NCBI GenBank assembly: GCA_022340775.1
Contig: JAJDNH010000216.1
Span: 1 to 41,882, forward strand
Reading direction: 5' to 3'
DNA: 41,882 nucleotides
From: Acidobacteriota bacterium
GTDB taxonomy: Bacteria > Acidobacteriota > Thermoanaerobaculia > Thermoanaerobaculales > Sulfomarinibacteraceae
Both the position numbers and the translations under genes were made by a program. This document shows, piece after piece, positions 8,464 through 16,733 of the stretch (positions within the stretch are counted from its first letter, which is position 1; each line of letters starts with the position of its first letter). A model generated the notes under the pieces. The model saw only the letters and a program-made list of their open reading frames with translations, did not search any database and had not been told where the DNA came from.

Positions 8464-9801
8464 ATGCATATCTGCGTGGTAGGAACGGGTTACGTGGGGC
8501 TGGTGACGGGGGCGTGCCTGGCGGACCTCGGAATGGACGTCACCTGTGTGGACAAAGACGTCGCCAAGATCGACATGCTCCAGCGCAGCGAGATCCCGAT
8601 CTACGAGCCCGGCCTCGACACGCTGGTCACGAAGAATGTCAAGGCAGGACGCATTCACTTCACCACCGATCTGGCCGTTGCAGTGCAGCGGGCGCTGGCG
8701 ATCTTCATCGCCGTCGGAACACCCCCGAAGGAGGACGGTTCCGCCGACCTCTCGTACGTGGTCGAGGTTGCCGAAGCGATCGCCGACCACATGAACGGCT
8801 ACAAAGTGGTGGTGACGAAGTCCACCGTGCCGATCGGCACCGGCCAGCTGATCGAGAAGATCATCGGGGGGCGCACCAACGGCCGCCATGCATTCTCGGT
8901 CGTTTCGAACCCGGAGTTCCTGCGCGAGGGATCGGCCATCGAGGACTTCATGCGTCCCGATCGCATCGTGATCGGCGCCCGCGACGCCCAGGCCGTCGCG
9001 ATCATGAAGGACATCTACTCGCCGCTGTACCTGATCGAGACGCCGTTCGTGATCACCAACGTCGAGAGCTCGGAGCTCATCAAGTACGCCTCGAACGCCT
9101 TCCTCGCCACCAAGATCACCTTCATCAACGAGGTGGCCCTGCTGTGCGAACGCCTGGGTGCGGACGTCCACGACGTCGCCAAAGGCATGGGGCTCGACCG
9201 CCGCATCGGCCCCAAGTTCCTACACCCCGGCCCAGGGTACGGCGGCTCGTGCTTCCCCAAGGACACCCAGGCGCTGGCCGAGATCGCTCGTGAGGCCGGA
9301 CAGCCGTTCCAGATCGTGGAAACCGTGATCGCGGCCAACGAGCGCATCAAGGGGCGCTCGATCGACAAGGTCAGGGCCGCTCTCGGCGGTAAGCTCGAGG
9401 GCAAGACGGTGGGCCTGCTCGGCCTCTCTTTCAAGCCCGAGACCGACGACATGCGTGAGTCTCCCGCCATTCCGCTGGCCGAGGCACTGCTGGCCGCTGG
9501 ATCAACCGTCCGCGCCTTCGACCCCGCCGCCATGGCCAACGCGCGGGTGGTGCTGCCCGACGCCATCGTGTACTGCGAGGACTCCTACCAGGCCGCCGAA
9601 GGCGCCGATGCCCTCGTCATCGTTACAGAGTGGAACCAGTTTCGCTCCCTCGACCTCGAACGGCTGCGCGGGCTGGTTGCAAAGCCGGTCGTTGTGGATC
9701 TCCGCAACGTCTACGAGGCGACCAAGATGCGCGCCGCTGGCTTCGAGTATGAGTGCGTAGGCCGTGCCGCCCGGGACCTTCCCTCAGGCACCACATCGTG
9801 A
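8464..9801 (+). CDS. ugd: UDP-glucose 6-dehydrogenase family protein
   Basis: The protein (445 aa) starts MHICVVGTGYVGLVTGACLA, an NAD-binding Rossmann motif that fixes the start codon at 8464 with GGGAGG upstream. The catalytic cysteine is Cys263 in GPGYGGSCFPKDT. The motif FLREGSAIEDF and the C-terminal GLSFKPETDDMRESPA segment are family hallmarks. The enzyme oxidises UDP-glucose twice with NAD+ to UDP-glucuronate, a precursor for acidic surface polysaccharides; GDP-mannose or UDP-ManNAc dehydrogenases are related but less alike. It lies divergent to the surface-glycan genes and overlaps the next gene by four bases (GTGA), so the two are translationally coupled. Confidence 0.95.
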   Translation: MHICVVGTGYVGLVTGACLADLGMDVTCVDKDVAKIDMLQRSEIPIYEPGLDTLVTKNVKAGRIHFTTDLAVAVQRALAIFIAVGTPPKEDGSADLSYVVEVAEAIADHMNGYKVVVTKSTVPIGTGQLIEKIIGGRTNGRHAFSVVSNPEFLREGSAIEDFMRPDRIVIGARDAQAVAIMKDIYSPLYLIETPFVITNVESSELIKYASNAFLATKITFINEVALLCERLGADVHDVAKGMGLDRRIGPKFLHPGPGYGGSCFPKDTQALAEIAREAGQPFQIVETVIAANERIKGRSIDKVRAALGGKLEGKTVGLLGLSFKPETDDMRESPAIPLAEALLAAGSTVRAFDPAAMANARVVLPDAIVYCEDSYQAAEGADALVIVTEWNQFRSLDLERLRGLVAKPVVVDLRNVYEATKMRAAGFEYECVGRAARDLPSGTTS

Positions 9802-10196
9802 GCGAAGCGGACCGCGTCCGCCTCGACGTGTGGCTGGACGTGGCCTGCCTCTTCAAGACTCGCTCCCAGGCTCAGGTTGCCTGCAAGGGCGGCAAGGTCG
9901 AGGTCAACGGGGCAAAGGGCAAGCCGCAGCGCCAAGTTTCGCCCGGTGACGAGATCCGGATCACCCTGCCCGGCGGGTGGAAGAAGATCGTAGTGGTCCG
10001 TGGCCTCGCCACGACCCACATCCCCAAGCGCCAGGCGCGCGAGCTGTATGAAGACCTGACGCCGCCGCCAACGATGGAGGAGCTCGAGCTCAGGCGTCTG
10101 CAGAAGATGTCGCTGCCGCCACGGAGGGCGCGGGGGATGGGTGCTCCGAAGAAAAAGGAGCGCCGTCAACTTAGGCGCATCAAGGAGGGCTGGTGA
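9798..10196 (+). CDS. hslR: S4 RNA-binding domain protein, Hsp15 (HslR)-like
   Basis: The protein (132 aa from GTG 9798) begins with an S4 RNA-binding domain: RLDVWLDVACLFKTRSQAQVACKGGKVEVNG, then VSPGDEIRI. The C-terminus is basic (KKKERRQLRRIK). This is the layout of Hsp15, which binds 50S subunits carrying stalled nascent chains and helps recycle them. I chose the GTG start because it gives the usual Hsp15 N-terminus just before RVRLD and overlaps the ugd stop codon; the upstream open frame lies inside ugd. Pairing with ugd is probably simple operon packing, not a functional link. Confidence 0.88.
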   Translation: MSEADRVRLDVWLDVACLFKTRSQAQVACKGGKVEVNGAKGKPQRQVSPGDEIRITLPGGWKKIVVVRGLATTHIPKRQARELYEDLTPPPTMEELELRRLQKMSLPPRRARGMGAPKKKERRQLRRIKEGW

Positions 10197-10236
10197 GCCC
10201 ACATTGCCCGGGAGCGATTCGGGCCCGCGCCGGTTG

Positions 10237-10242
10237 TACAAT
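10237..10242 (+). promoter_or_regulatory. Possible -10 element of mtaD
   Basis: TACAAT matches the -10 consensus at five of six positions and is 68 bp before the mtaD start codon. I see no convincing -35 hexamer at the right distance, so this is a weak call. Confidence 0.3.
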
Positions 10243-10309
10243 GGGCTGCTGACAACCCTGGAAAGTCCGTGCAGACATCGCGGCGCTGCCGGGGTGTGAG
10301 GAGGACGCC

Positions 10310-11635
10310 ATGAGCTACTCGCCGTCCTGGGATCTACTCGTCTTCGGCGGCACGATCCTGACCATGGAGCCCGGGACCGCACCGATCGTCAACGGTGCTC
10401 TGGCGATCGCCGATGGGCGCATCGCCGCGGTTGGTCCAGCGGAGGAGCTGGTGGAGCAGGCGCCCACCGGCGAGGTGCTTGACGCGGCCGGGTGCCTCAT
10501 CATCCCCGGCCTGGTCAACACGCACTCACACCTGGCGATGACGCTGCTACGGGGACTGGCCGATGATCTGCCGCTGAAGAGCTGGCTCGAGCAACACATC
10601 TGGCCCGCCGAGCGCGAGCACATGAACAGGGAGTCGGTCCGGGTCGGGACCCGCCTCGCCGTTGCCGAGCAGCTGCTGGCCGGCATCACCACCACGACCG
10701 ACATGTACTTCTTCGACGACGAGGTCGGCAAGGTCCTGGCCGAGGCCGGGATGCGCGGCGTGGTAGCCGAGTCCTTGCTCGACTTTCAGACCCCACGCTG
10801 CTCGGGACCCAACGAGATGCTGGAGCGCCAGCGCGAGCTGCTCGAGGCGTTCCACGATCATCCTCTGATCACTCCGGCGGTCGCTCCGCACGCTCCATAC
10901 ACGGTTTCGGCAGCCAACCTCGTCCACGAGGCAGAGCTCGCCGATGAGTTCGACGCGCCGCTTCACATCCACCTGGCGGAAACCCGTTGGGAAGTGCAGA
11001 AGCTCCTCGAGGAGAAGGGAATGTCCCCAGTGGCCTACCTCGCCGATCTGGGCGTGCTGTCCGAGCACACGGTGGCGGCGCACTGCGTCCACGTGTCGCC
11101 CGAGGACATCGAGGTGCTTGCCGATCTCGAGGTCGGGGTCTCTCACAACCCGGTCAGCAACCTCAAGCTCGGCTCCGGCATCGCTCCGGTACCGGCCATG
11201 ATCGCCGCCGGCGTCAAGCTCGGCCTCGGCACCGACGGTGCAGCCTCCAACAACACTCTCGACCTGCTCCGCGACGCGCAGCTGGCGGCGCTGCTCCACA
11301 AGGGCGTGGGCGGCGACCCGACGGCGCTGCCGGCCAAGCAGACCATCGAGCTGGTGACGGCCGGCGGCGCCAGAGTCCTGGGCCTCGACGACCGGATCGG
11401 CATGCTTCGAGAGGGCTACGAGGCGGACCTGGTTTGCCTTCAGGTCACGGCCCCGCACACGACCCCCCTGTACGATCCCTATTCGCACCTGGCCTATGCC
11501 GCCCGCGCGGCAGACGTCCTCCACGTTCTGGTCCGCGGGCGGGCAGTGGTCCGGGACCGCCAGCTGACGACTCTGGATCTCGAGGAGATCCGCGCCCAGG
11601 TCAAAGAGGTTACCGACAAGATCCGAGGCGGCTGA
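10310..11635 (+). CDS. mtaD: 5-methylthioadenosine/S-adenosylhomocysteine deaminase family
   Basis: The protein (441 aa) is an amidohydrolase of the MtaD/SsnA type. Metal ligands are visible: His72 and His74 in NTHSHLAM, a later His in HIHLAET, another in AHCVHVS, and the Asp in GTDGAASNN. The flanking LLRGLADDLPLKSWLEQHIWP segment is characteristic of MTA/SAH deaminases. The reaction removes ammonia from 5'-methylthioadenosine or S-adenosylhomocysteine and feeds methionine and purine salvage. The start has GAGGAGG eight bases upstream. It is separated from the hslR-like gene by 113 bp and probably has its own promoter. Other adenine-nucleoside substrates are possible for this superfamily. 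Confidence 0.9.
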   Translation: MSYSPSWDLLVFGGTILTMEPGTAPIVNGALAIADGRIAAVGPAEELVEQAPTGEVLDAAGCLIIPGLVNTHSHLAMTLLRGLADDLPLKSWLEQHIWPAEREHMNRESVRVGTRLAVAEQLLAGITTTTDMYFFDDEVGKVLAEAGMRGVVAESLLDFQTPRCSGPNEMLERQRELLEAFHDHPLITPAVAPHAPYTVSAANLVHEAELADEFDAPLHIHLAETRWEVQKLLEEKGMSPVAYLADLGVLSEHTVAAHCVHVSPEDIEVLADLEVGVSHNPVSNLKLGSGIAPVPAMIAAGVKLGLGTDGAASNNTLDLLRDAQLAALLHKGVGGDPTALPAKQTIELVTAGGARVLGLDDRIGMLREGYEADLVCLQVTAPHTTPLYDPYSHLAYAARAADVLHVLVRGRAVVRDRQLTTLDLEEIRAQVKEVTDKIRGG

Positions 11636-11710
11636 TCGAGGTTTTCAGGCGCGGAGCTACAGAAACTCCTATCGCTCACAGACGTACGAAGGACGAAAGG
11701 AGTCGCTCCG

Positions 11711-11932
11711 ATGTTGAAGACGCTGCGAGCGGTCAAGTTCCTCTTCATGGGCCCGCTCATTCTGGCCCTTCTGGTGGTGATCAACATGGTGGCCTCGCCG
11801 GGCCACTGGTGGGTACAGTGGGCGGCGCTGGGGATCGGGATCGCCTGGGTAATCAGCCTCTTCCGCGTCCTCACCGCGATCGTTCTGGCCGGAGGAGCCG
11901 CTGCCCTCTACGCCCACTTCCGGAGGAGGTGA
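11711..11932 (+). CDS. Small two-span membrane protein, unknown function
   Basis: The protein (73 aa) has AAAGGAG upstream of its ATG. It starts with a basic segment (MLKTLRAVKF) and contains two or three hydrophobic stretches, FLFMGPLILALLVVINMVA, WWVQWAALGIGIAWVISLF and VLTAIVLAGGAAALYAHF, then a basic RRR end. The first part resembles the 2TM domain found in small bacterial membrane proteins, where a WWVxW pair precedes the second span. No catalytic residues are seen. It follows mtaD by 75 bp and precedes the convergent end of the dsr operon. I do not assign a function. Confidence 0.6.
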   Translation: MLKTLRAVKFLFMGPLILALLVVINMVASPGHWWVQWAALGIGIAWVISLFRVLTAIVLAGGAAALYAHFRRR

Positions 11933-12032
11933 TCCGCACGGCAGCCGGCTTCTCCGCCGCCGCAGAGGACACCGCGGATACCCCGGTGAGAGTGGTCAGG
12001 GGCAGCCAGCGGAAGGACAGGGGACGCGCACA

Positions 12033-12066
12033 CAAAAAGACGCCGGCACTCATGGAAGGTGCCGGC
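12033..12066 (-). terminator. Intrinsic terminator of the dsr operon
   Basis: On the minus strand a perfect 8-bp stem GCCGGCAC/GTGCCGGC (12066-12059 with 12049-12042) with a 9-base loop is followed by GTCTTTTTGTG. It lies 64 bp after the dsrC stop codon and closes the operon that begins with the YeiH-like gene. Confidence 0.85.
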
Positions 12067-12129
12067 TTCCTGCTTAGGTCCAGGGAAGGCCCGTCTTGAG
12101 TGCGGGCCCTGTCCTCTCGCTGTAACGCG

Positions 12130-12447
12130 TCAGACGCAGCCGGTCGGCTTGGGCAGACCGGCGACCTTGCAGGCCCCCTTCGCCGGACCGGACGGGAACA
12201 GCTCGTAGATCCGCTTAAGGTTGAAACCCGTCTCCTTGCAGAGCTTCCGGATCATCGGCGCGACCCCGAACTGCAGGTAGTACTCGCGAAGGTAGTTGAC
12301 GACCTTCCAGTGCTCGTCGGTCAGGTCGTCAACCCCCTCGGTCGAGGCCAGCGCGTGCGCAACAACCTCGTTCCAGCCCTCCGGCTCCTGCATGAAGCCG
12401 TCCTCGTCGACTTCGATCGATACCTCACCGTGTGTGAACGTTGGCAT
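12130..12447 (-). CDS. dsrC: DsrC, sulfur-carrier partner of dissimilatory sulfite reductase
   Basis: The protein (105 aa) is a complete DsrC/TusE-family member and ends GACKVAGLPKPTGCV. Cys104 (penultimate, CysA) and Cys93 (CysB) have exactly ten residues between them, the arrangement of true DsrC able to form the trisulfide with sulfite-derived sulfur. TusE-type homologues often lack the second cysteine. The DsrC-DsrAB trisulfide product is reduced at the membrane by DsrMK. The ATG at 12447 has AAAGGAGG seven bases upstream and is preferred over an in-frame TTG two codons earlier. It is the last gene of the operon, 2 bp after the TPR gene and just before the terminator. Confidence 0.96.
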   Translation of the reverse strand: MPTFTHGEVSIEVDEDGFMQEPEGWNEVVAHALASTEGVDDLTDEHWKVVNYLREYYLQFGVAPMIRKLCKETGFNLKRIYELFPSGPAKGACKVAGLPKPTGCV

Positions 12448-12449
12448 AC

Positions 12450-13037
12450 TCAAACCTCCTTTAGAGTCTCCGGAACGCCGGTTCCGGTGCTGTCCGTGTT
12501 GGCGTTGCTCTGCTCGAGCCCGCTCTCCGCTTGGTGGAGCTTCTTGAGGAACTCCGGTGATGGACGGTGGCCCAGGGCCATGGCTGCAGCGAGCTCCGCC
12601 CGGGCTTCCCCGACCCGGTCGAGCGCGAGCAGCCCGACGGCCAGGAAGTAGTGTCCGGCAGCGTTGTCAGGGTCCAGCTCGAGGACCCGGTGGTTGGCCC
12701 GTACCAGTCCTTCGGCATCACCCTTGTAAAGGTACGACTGTCCGAGGTTGTAGTGGGCCAGGGCAATGTCGTCCCGCAGCCTGACGGCCTCCAGGTTGGC
12801 TTCGAGGGCCGCTTCGAAGTCCCACTTCAACAGCAGCGCACCCCCGAGGTTCACCCAGCCTTCCACGAGCTCTGGGTCGAGCTCGACCGCCTTCCGGTAC
12901 TCGCGCTCGGCGCGGTCCATGTAGCCGTGCTGGGTGTAAGCGAGGCCGAGGTTGAAGTGCGCCGCGGCCGACGTCGGGCGCTCGTGAACCTGCGCCTCGC
13001 AGCGTTCGATCCGTTCCTTGAGTGACTCTGTGGTCAT
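12450..13037 (-). CDS. TPR-repeat protein of the dsr operon
   Basis: The protein (195 aa) consists of about four tetratricopeptide repeats: AAAHFNLGLAYTQHGYMDRA, EGWVNLGGALLLKWDFEAAL, ALAHYNLGQSYLYKGDAEGL and AAGHYFLAVGLLALDRVGEA, each followed by the second helix. The last 40 residues are low-complexity and polar. There is no signal peptide, so it should be cytoplasmic. The ATG at 13037 has a GGGGGGAG ribosome site and overlaps the HEAT gene stop (ATGA), while the stop is 2 bp from dsrC. It is most likely a scaffold or assembly factor for DsrC, DsrAB or DsrL, but that rests on position only. It is not a known core Dsr component. Confidence 0.85.
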   Translation of the reverse strand: MTTESLKERIERCEAQVHERPTSAAAHFNLGLAYTQHGYMDRAEREYRKAVELDPELVEGWVNLGGALLLKWDFEAALEANLEAVRLRDDIALAHYNLGQSYLYKGDAEGLVRANHRVLELDPDNAAGHYFLAVGLLALDRVGEARAELAAAMALGHRPSPEFLKKLHQAESGLEQSNANTDSTGTGVPETLKEV

Positions 13038-13546
13038 CGTGCTCCCCCCCTTGTGCACAGACTCTCGATCGCGGCGAACGCCGCGTGCTCGGTTTCATTT
13101 GCCGTCTCCAGCTCAACCTCGATCTCGGCGAGGTACGGACGGATGAGCGTGGGATCGGTCTCGGCGATGGCGGCGAGCGCGTGCAGCAGCTCGAGCCTCA
13201 GCCCTTCATCCCACGCCATCGCCACCAGCGCGCCGATGTGCGGTACGACCAGCTTCGGAACCCGCCGGCCGATCTCCCCGATGGCGGCAAGGCCCGGCGC
13301 GCCGTTGGTTCCAGACTCATCGTTGAGCGCCCACGCCAGGCGACGCAGGATTTCCTTGCCCAGCTCCGGATCGACTGCCGCGATCTCGCCGAGGGCATTC
13401 GCGGCGTGCCGCCGAACCATTGCATTGACGTCCCACAGACGTCCCATGAGCACCCGTACCGAACGCGGCTCGGAGGCCACGAGCTTTCGCAGCTCGTCGT
13501 CCCGGCCCTGGTGGAGCAGCTCGGAGACCATTCGCTTCAGCTCCAT
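13034..13546 (-). CDS. HEAT-repeat protein of the dsr operon
   Basis: The protein (170 aa) is all-helical with HEAT/armadillo-type repeats: DVNAMVRRHAANALGEIAA is a clear repeat helix pair, followed by NGAPGLAAIGEIGRR and LRLELLHALAAIAETDP. Related PBS-lyase HEAT proteins act as protein-protein scaffolds or chaperones for cofactor attachment. The ATG at 13546 overlaps the end of dsrN by 10 bp and the stop overlaps the TPR gene by four bases, so three genes are translationally coupled. There is no signal peptide. Function is unknown; a role in DsrAB cofactor loading or complex assembly is a guess from its place beside dsrN. Confidence 0.82.
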   Translation of the reverse strand: MELKRMVSELLHQGRDDELRKLVASEPRSVRVLMGRLWDVNAMVRRHAANALGEIAAVDPELGKEILRRLAWALNDESGTNGAPGLAAIGEIGRRVPKLVVPHIGALVAMAWDEGLRLELLHALAAIAETDPTLIRPYLAEIEVELETANETEHAAFAAIESLCTRGGAR

Positions 13547-14937
13547 ACCGCCACCCGCGAGCGCTCGTGGCGGTAAACGCGGGCCGCATCCAGCAGCCCC
13601 CTCGACCACTGCGGGACGGCCAGCGCATGGAGGTGGGTGTACGACGCCCAGACCCGGCCCCTGCTGATGCCGTCCCGTCCGGCGCCGACACCGGTTCCCC
13701 GCTCGAGCTGAACGGCCGTCTTATCCGCGTCGGCGCCGCCGATGATCTGCGAGTAGTGAAACTCGTGGCCGCAAAGGCGGCTGCCGACCGGGAAGAAGTA
13801 GGTCTCGCGGTCGACGCTGCCCACGACGTAGCCGTGGCCCTGCGGCCGGCGCGTGTGCTTCACGGTCAGGTCGAGCACTCCGGCCATGCGGTAGGACACT
13901 CCGTCCACGATCAGCTCCCGCGCCAACAGCATGAGGCCGCCGCACTCGGCGTACACCGGCAACCCCGAGGCGACCGCAGCGTTCAGCGACTCCGCAAAGG
14001 TGCGGGCGGCAGCCAGCCTGCTGACATGAACCTCCGGAAAGCCGCCGCCGATGTACAGGGCGTCAATGTCCTCTGGCAACGGGCGGTCGTCGCGGGGCGA
14101 CACCGGCACCAGCTCCGCACCACCTCTCTCGAGGGCCTCCAGGTTCTCCGGGTAGAAGAAGCTGAAGACCTCGTCGCGCAGCACCCCAACCCGCACCGGT
14201 GGTCCCGGCGCAGTCGGCTGACTGCGAGGAAGGTCGAGCGACCCGGCACCAGCCGCTGCGCCAAGCACCGCCTCAAGATCCACGTGCTGGCGCACCAGCT
14301 CCGCGGCCTTGTCGATGGCGGACTCCCTGTCCGGATGCTCAACCGCCGTGACCAGGCCCAGGTGACGCCCGGGAAGCGGGTCATCCTGGCGCAGCCTCGG
14401 CACGGCACCGATCACCGGCGGTGCATCCACCTCTGCCAGAGCCTCGCGCACCAGGCGCTCCTGGCGTGCCGTGGCAACGCGGTTGAGAATCACCCCGGCC
14501 AGCTCCAGCCGCGGGTCGAGGACCCGGCACCCCAGCACCAGGGCGGCGGCGGTGCGCGTCATCTTCGTCACGTCGACCACCAGCAGGGCCGGTGACCGAA
14601 GGCGCTTGGCCAGCTCGGCTGTTGAGTGGGTGCCACGAGCGTCCAGGCCGTCAAAGAGCCCGCGGTTTCCCTCGACCAGCAGGAGGTCGGCCGGCAGAGA
14701 ACGCGCTACCGCCTCTCCCAGCGCTTCGTTACTCATCATGAACGTGTCGAGGTTGCGCGCCGTTCGACCGGCGGCAGATGCCAGCCATGCTGCATCGATG
14801 TAGTCGGGGCCCTTCTTGAACGGCGCCACGTCGACTCCCCGCTCAACGAGTGCGCGAGCCATACCCAGGCAGACCAGCGTCTTACCGCTGTCCCCGGCCA
14901 GGCCAGCCACTACGATACGAGGGGTGCTGAAGCGCAT
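13537..14937 (-). CDS. dsrN: DsrN, cobyrinate a,c-diamide synthase-like (sirohaem amidase)
   Basis: The protein (466 aa) has the CobB/CbiA architecture. The N-terminal P-loop ATPase contains GLAGDSGKT (about residues 14-22) and FKKGPDYIDAAW. The C-terminal class I glutamine amidotransferase domain has the nucleophile Cys in YAECGGLML and a late His region (THLHALA). In dsr operons this protein is DsrN, which amidates a carboxylate of sirohaem to give the sirohaem amide of DsrAB; in other settings the homologue makes cobyrinate diamide. Location between dsrL and the HEAT gene, with no other cobalamin gene near, favours DsrN. The ATG at 14937 has AAGGCGAG upstream; the longer open frame upstream lies inside dsrL. 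Confidence 0.92.
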   Translation of the reverse strand: MRFSTPRIVVAGLAGDSGKTLVCLGMARALVERGVDVAPFKKGPDYIDAAWLASAAGRTARNLDTFMMSNEALGEAVARSLPADLLLVEGNRGLFDGLDARGTHSTAELAKRLRSPALLVVDVTKMTRTAAALVLGCRVLDPRLELAGVILNRVATARQERLVREALAEVDAPPVIGAVPRLRQDDPLPGRHLGLVTAVEHPDRESAIDKAAELVRQHVDLEAVLGAAAGAGSLDLPRSQPTAPGPPVRVGVLRDEVFSFFYPENLEALERGGAELVPVSPRDDRPLPEDIDALYIGGGFPEVHVSRLAAARTFAESLNAAVASGLPVYAECGGLMLLARELIVDGVSYRMAGVLDLTVKHTRRPQGHGYVVGSVDRETYFFPVGSRLCGHEFHYSQIIGGADADKTAVQLERGTGVGAGRDGISRGRVWASYTHLHALAVPQWSRGLLDAARVYRHERSRVAVWS

Positions 14938-14957
14938 CGTCTGACGCTCGCCTTGCC

Positions 14958-16694
14958 TTACCGTCCCTCGAGGAAGCCGCAGGGACACTCCTCCCAGCAC
15001 TTCTTGCAGCCGTCGCACAGCTCCAGCTTGATCGCGAAGAAGTCCCCCATGGCGGGCTCGGGCACCTTCTTGAAGCAGTTGTTCTGACAGTACATCCAGC
15101 AGTTCTCGCAGTCGAAGCAGAGGCCGCAGCTGAAGCACCGCGTCACCTCTTCGAGAGCCTGCTCCGCGGTGAGCCCGAGATCGACCTCGTCGAGCGGCTT
15201 CGCCAGTCGGTCCTCGGGCCCCAGCTGCGCGCGCTCGGCCCGAGTCTTTGCCTCGTACCAGGCCATCTTGATCTTCTCGGGACCGATCACGGTTCTGATG
15301 TCGCCGTTCGGCAGCTCGAGACCGCGGAGCGCGGCGTGGATCGACTCGGCCGCCTTGCGACCCTGACCGATAGAAGTGGTCGCAATGCCGAGGTTGAGGT
15401 TGTCACCTCCCGTCCAGACACCCTCGGCCGAGGTGCGCCCCCACTCGTCCGCCTGCAGCCAGCCATCGCCGAGCTCGGCGGAGCCAAGGACATCGAGCGC
15501 CGGCTTCTGGCTGACCGCTGTGATCACGGTCTCGACCGGCAGCTCGTAGGTATCACCCTCGATCGGCACCGGACGACGGCGGCCCGACTCGTCAGGCTCG
15601 CCCAGCTCCATCCTCTGCACGAGGATGCCGCGCACCGCGCCGTCGTCATCACGGAGAATCTCCTTCGGCGCGGCGAGGTACTCGATCGCGATGCCCTCTT
15701 CGAGGGCTTCGTCGATCTCGCGCTCGATGGCCGGCATCTCGACACGGGTGCGGCGGTACAGGATCGTCACTTCGGCACCCATCCTCTTGGAGACGGACGC
15801 CGAGTCGAAGATCAGGCGCTTGGAAACGCGCGCCGCGTCGATCGCGGTGTCGCCACCGCCGATGACGACAACATTCCCCCCGAGCTCGACCTCCTTGCCG
15901 GAGTTGACATGGTTGAGAAACTCGGTCCCGGTCCAGATCCCAGGCCCGTCCTCTCCTGGAACCCCGAGGTTCTTGCCGCGGTGGGCGCCGATCGCGACGT
16001 AGATCGCCGCGTACTCCTTGCGTAGCTGCTCGAAGGTGACGTCCTGGCCAACAGTGGCTCCGCAGCGGATCTCGACACCCATGTCGGCGATGCGCTGGAT
16101 CTCGGCGTCGAGCACCTCGCGCGGAAGGCGGTAGACCGGAATCCCGTAGCGCAGCATGCCGCCCGCCCGCGGCAGGCTCTCGAAGACGGATACCGCGTAC
16201 CCCCGCCGCGCCAGCTGGTAAGCACACGACAGCCCGGAGGGCCCGGCGCCGATGACCGCGATCTTCTCCTCGAACGGCCCGCCGGCGTCGAGCGTCGGCA
16301 ACTCGAGGCCGCGCTCGAGCCCCCAGTCCCCGATGTGTCGTTCGACCGCGTTGATGGACACCGCACCGTCCTTCTCCTTGCGGTTACACTCCCCCTCGCA
16401 CGGGTGCGGACAGACTCTTCCCATCACCCCCGGGAACGGGTTGGTCTCGACCTCGAGCCGCCAGGCCCGGTCCGACGCCTCCTCGAGCGTCAGGCCGAGC
16501 TTTTCGTGGTGCGCGAGCGTGGTCAGCCAGCCCCTGATGTCATTGCCGGATGGGCAATGGCCCATGCATGGCGCCAGCTTCTCGACAGCCAGCGGCCGCA
16601 GCGGCGAGATCTGCGAGGCGGAGCCGCCGCCGGACGTGAGCCGCGCCATGCGGCTCTTCGACTTCTGCGTGTCCTTCTTCTTCAGAAGACCCAT
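14958..16694 (-). CDS. dsrL: DsrL-like NAD(P)H:acceptor oxidoreductase (Fe-S flavoprotein)
   Basis: The protein (578 aa) is GltD-like. An N-terminal [4Fe-4S] region has CMGHCPSG (about 43-50) and CPHPCEGECNR. Then follow an FAD Rossmann motif (IGAGPSGLSCAYQLARRG) and a separate NAD(P)H Rossmann motif (VIGGGDTAIDAAR). The C-terminus carries ferredoxin-like clusters: CFSCGLCFDCENCWMYC and CDGCKKCWEECPCGF. This order matches DsrL, the NAD(P)H-linked partner of DsrAB. It is shorter than the roughly 650-residue Allochromatium DsrL. DsrL was first linked to sulfur oxidation but also occurs in sulfite-reducing organisms, so it does not set direction. The ATG at 16694 has GGGGAGG eight bases upstream; dsrN follows after 20 bp. 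Confidence 0.88.
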   Translation of the reverse strand: MGLLKKKDTQKSKSRMARLTSGGGSASQISPLRPLAVEKLAPCMGHCPSGNDIRGWLTTLAHHEKLGLTLEEASDRAWRLEVETNPFPGVMGRVCPHPCEGECNRKEKDGAVSINAVERHIGDWGLERGLELPTLDAGGPFEEKIAVIGAGPSGLSCAYQLARRGYAVSVFESLPRAGGMLRYGIPVYRLPREVLDAEIQRIADMGVEIRCGATVGQDVTFEQLRKEYAAIYVAIGAHRGKNLGVPGEDGPGIWTGTEFLNHVNSGKEVELGGNVVVIGGGDTAIDAARVSKRLIFDSASVSKRMGAEVTILYRRTRVEMPAIEREIDEALEEGIAIEYLAAPKEILRDDDGAVRGILVQRMELGEPDESGRRRPVPIEGDTYELPVETVITAVSQKPALDVLGSAELGDGWLQADEWGRTSAEGVWTGGDNLNLGIATTSIGQGRKAAESIHAALRGLELPNGDIRTVIGPEKIKMAWYEAKTRAERAQLGPEDRLAKPLDEVDLGLTAEQALEEVTRCFSCGLCFDCENCWMYCQNNCFKKVPEPAMGDFFAIKLELCDGCKKCWEECPCGFLEGR

Positions 16695-16733
16695 GGAATC
16701 GCCTCCCCGGATCCCACTCCCGTCCGTCGAGAT

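Noticed and set aside
8389-9171. Long minus-strand open frame extending the GT-C gene through ugd
   Set aside because: It is the antisense shadow of ugd. Real membrane-protein sequence begins only at about 8388.
10250-10275. GGAAAGTCCG, as in the conserved core of RNase P RNA, upstream of mtaD
   Set aside because: Only 113 bp separate the genes and none of the other RNase P conserved regions are there; a chance match.
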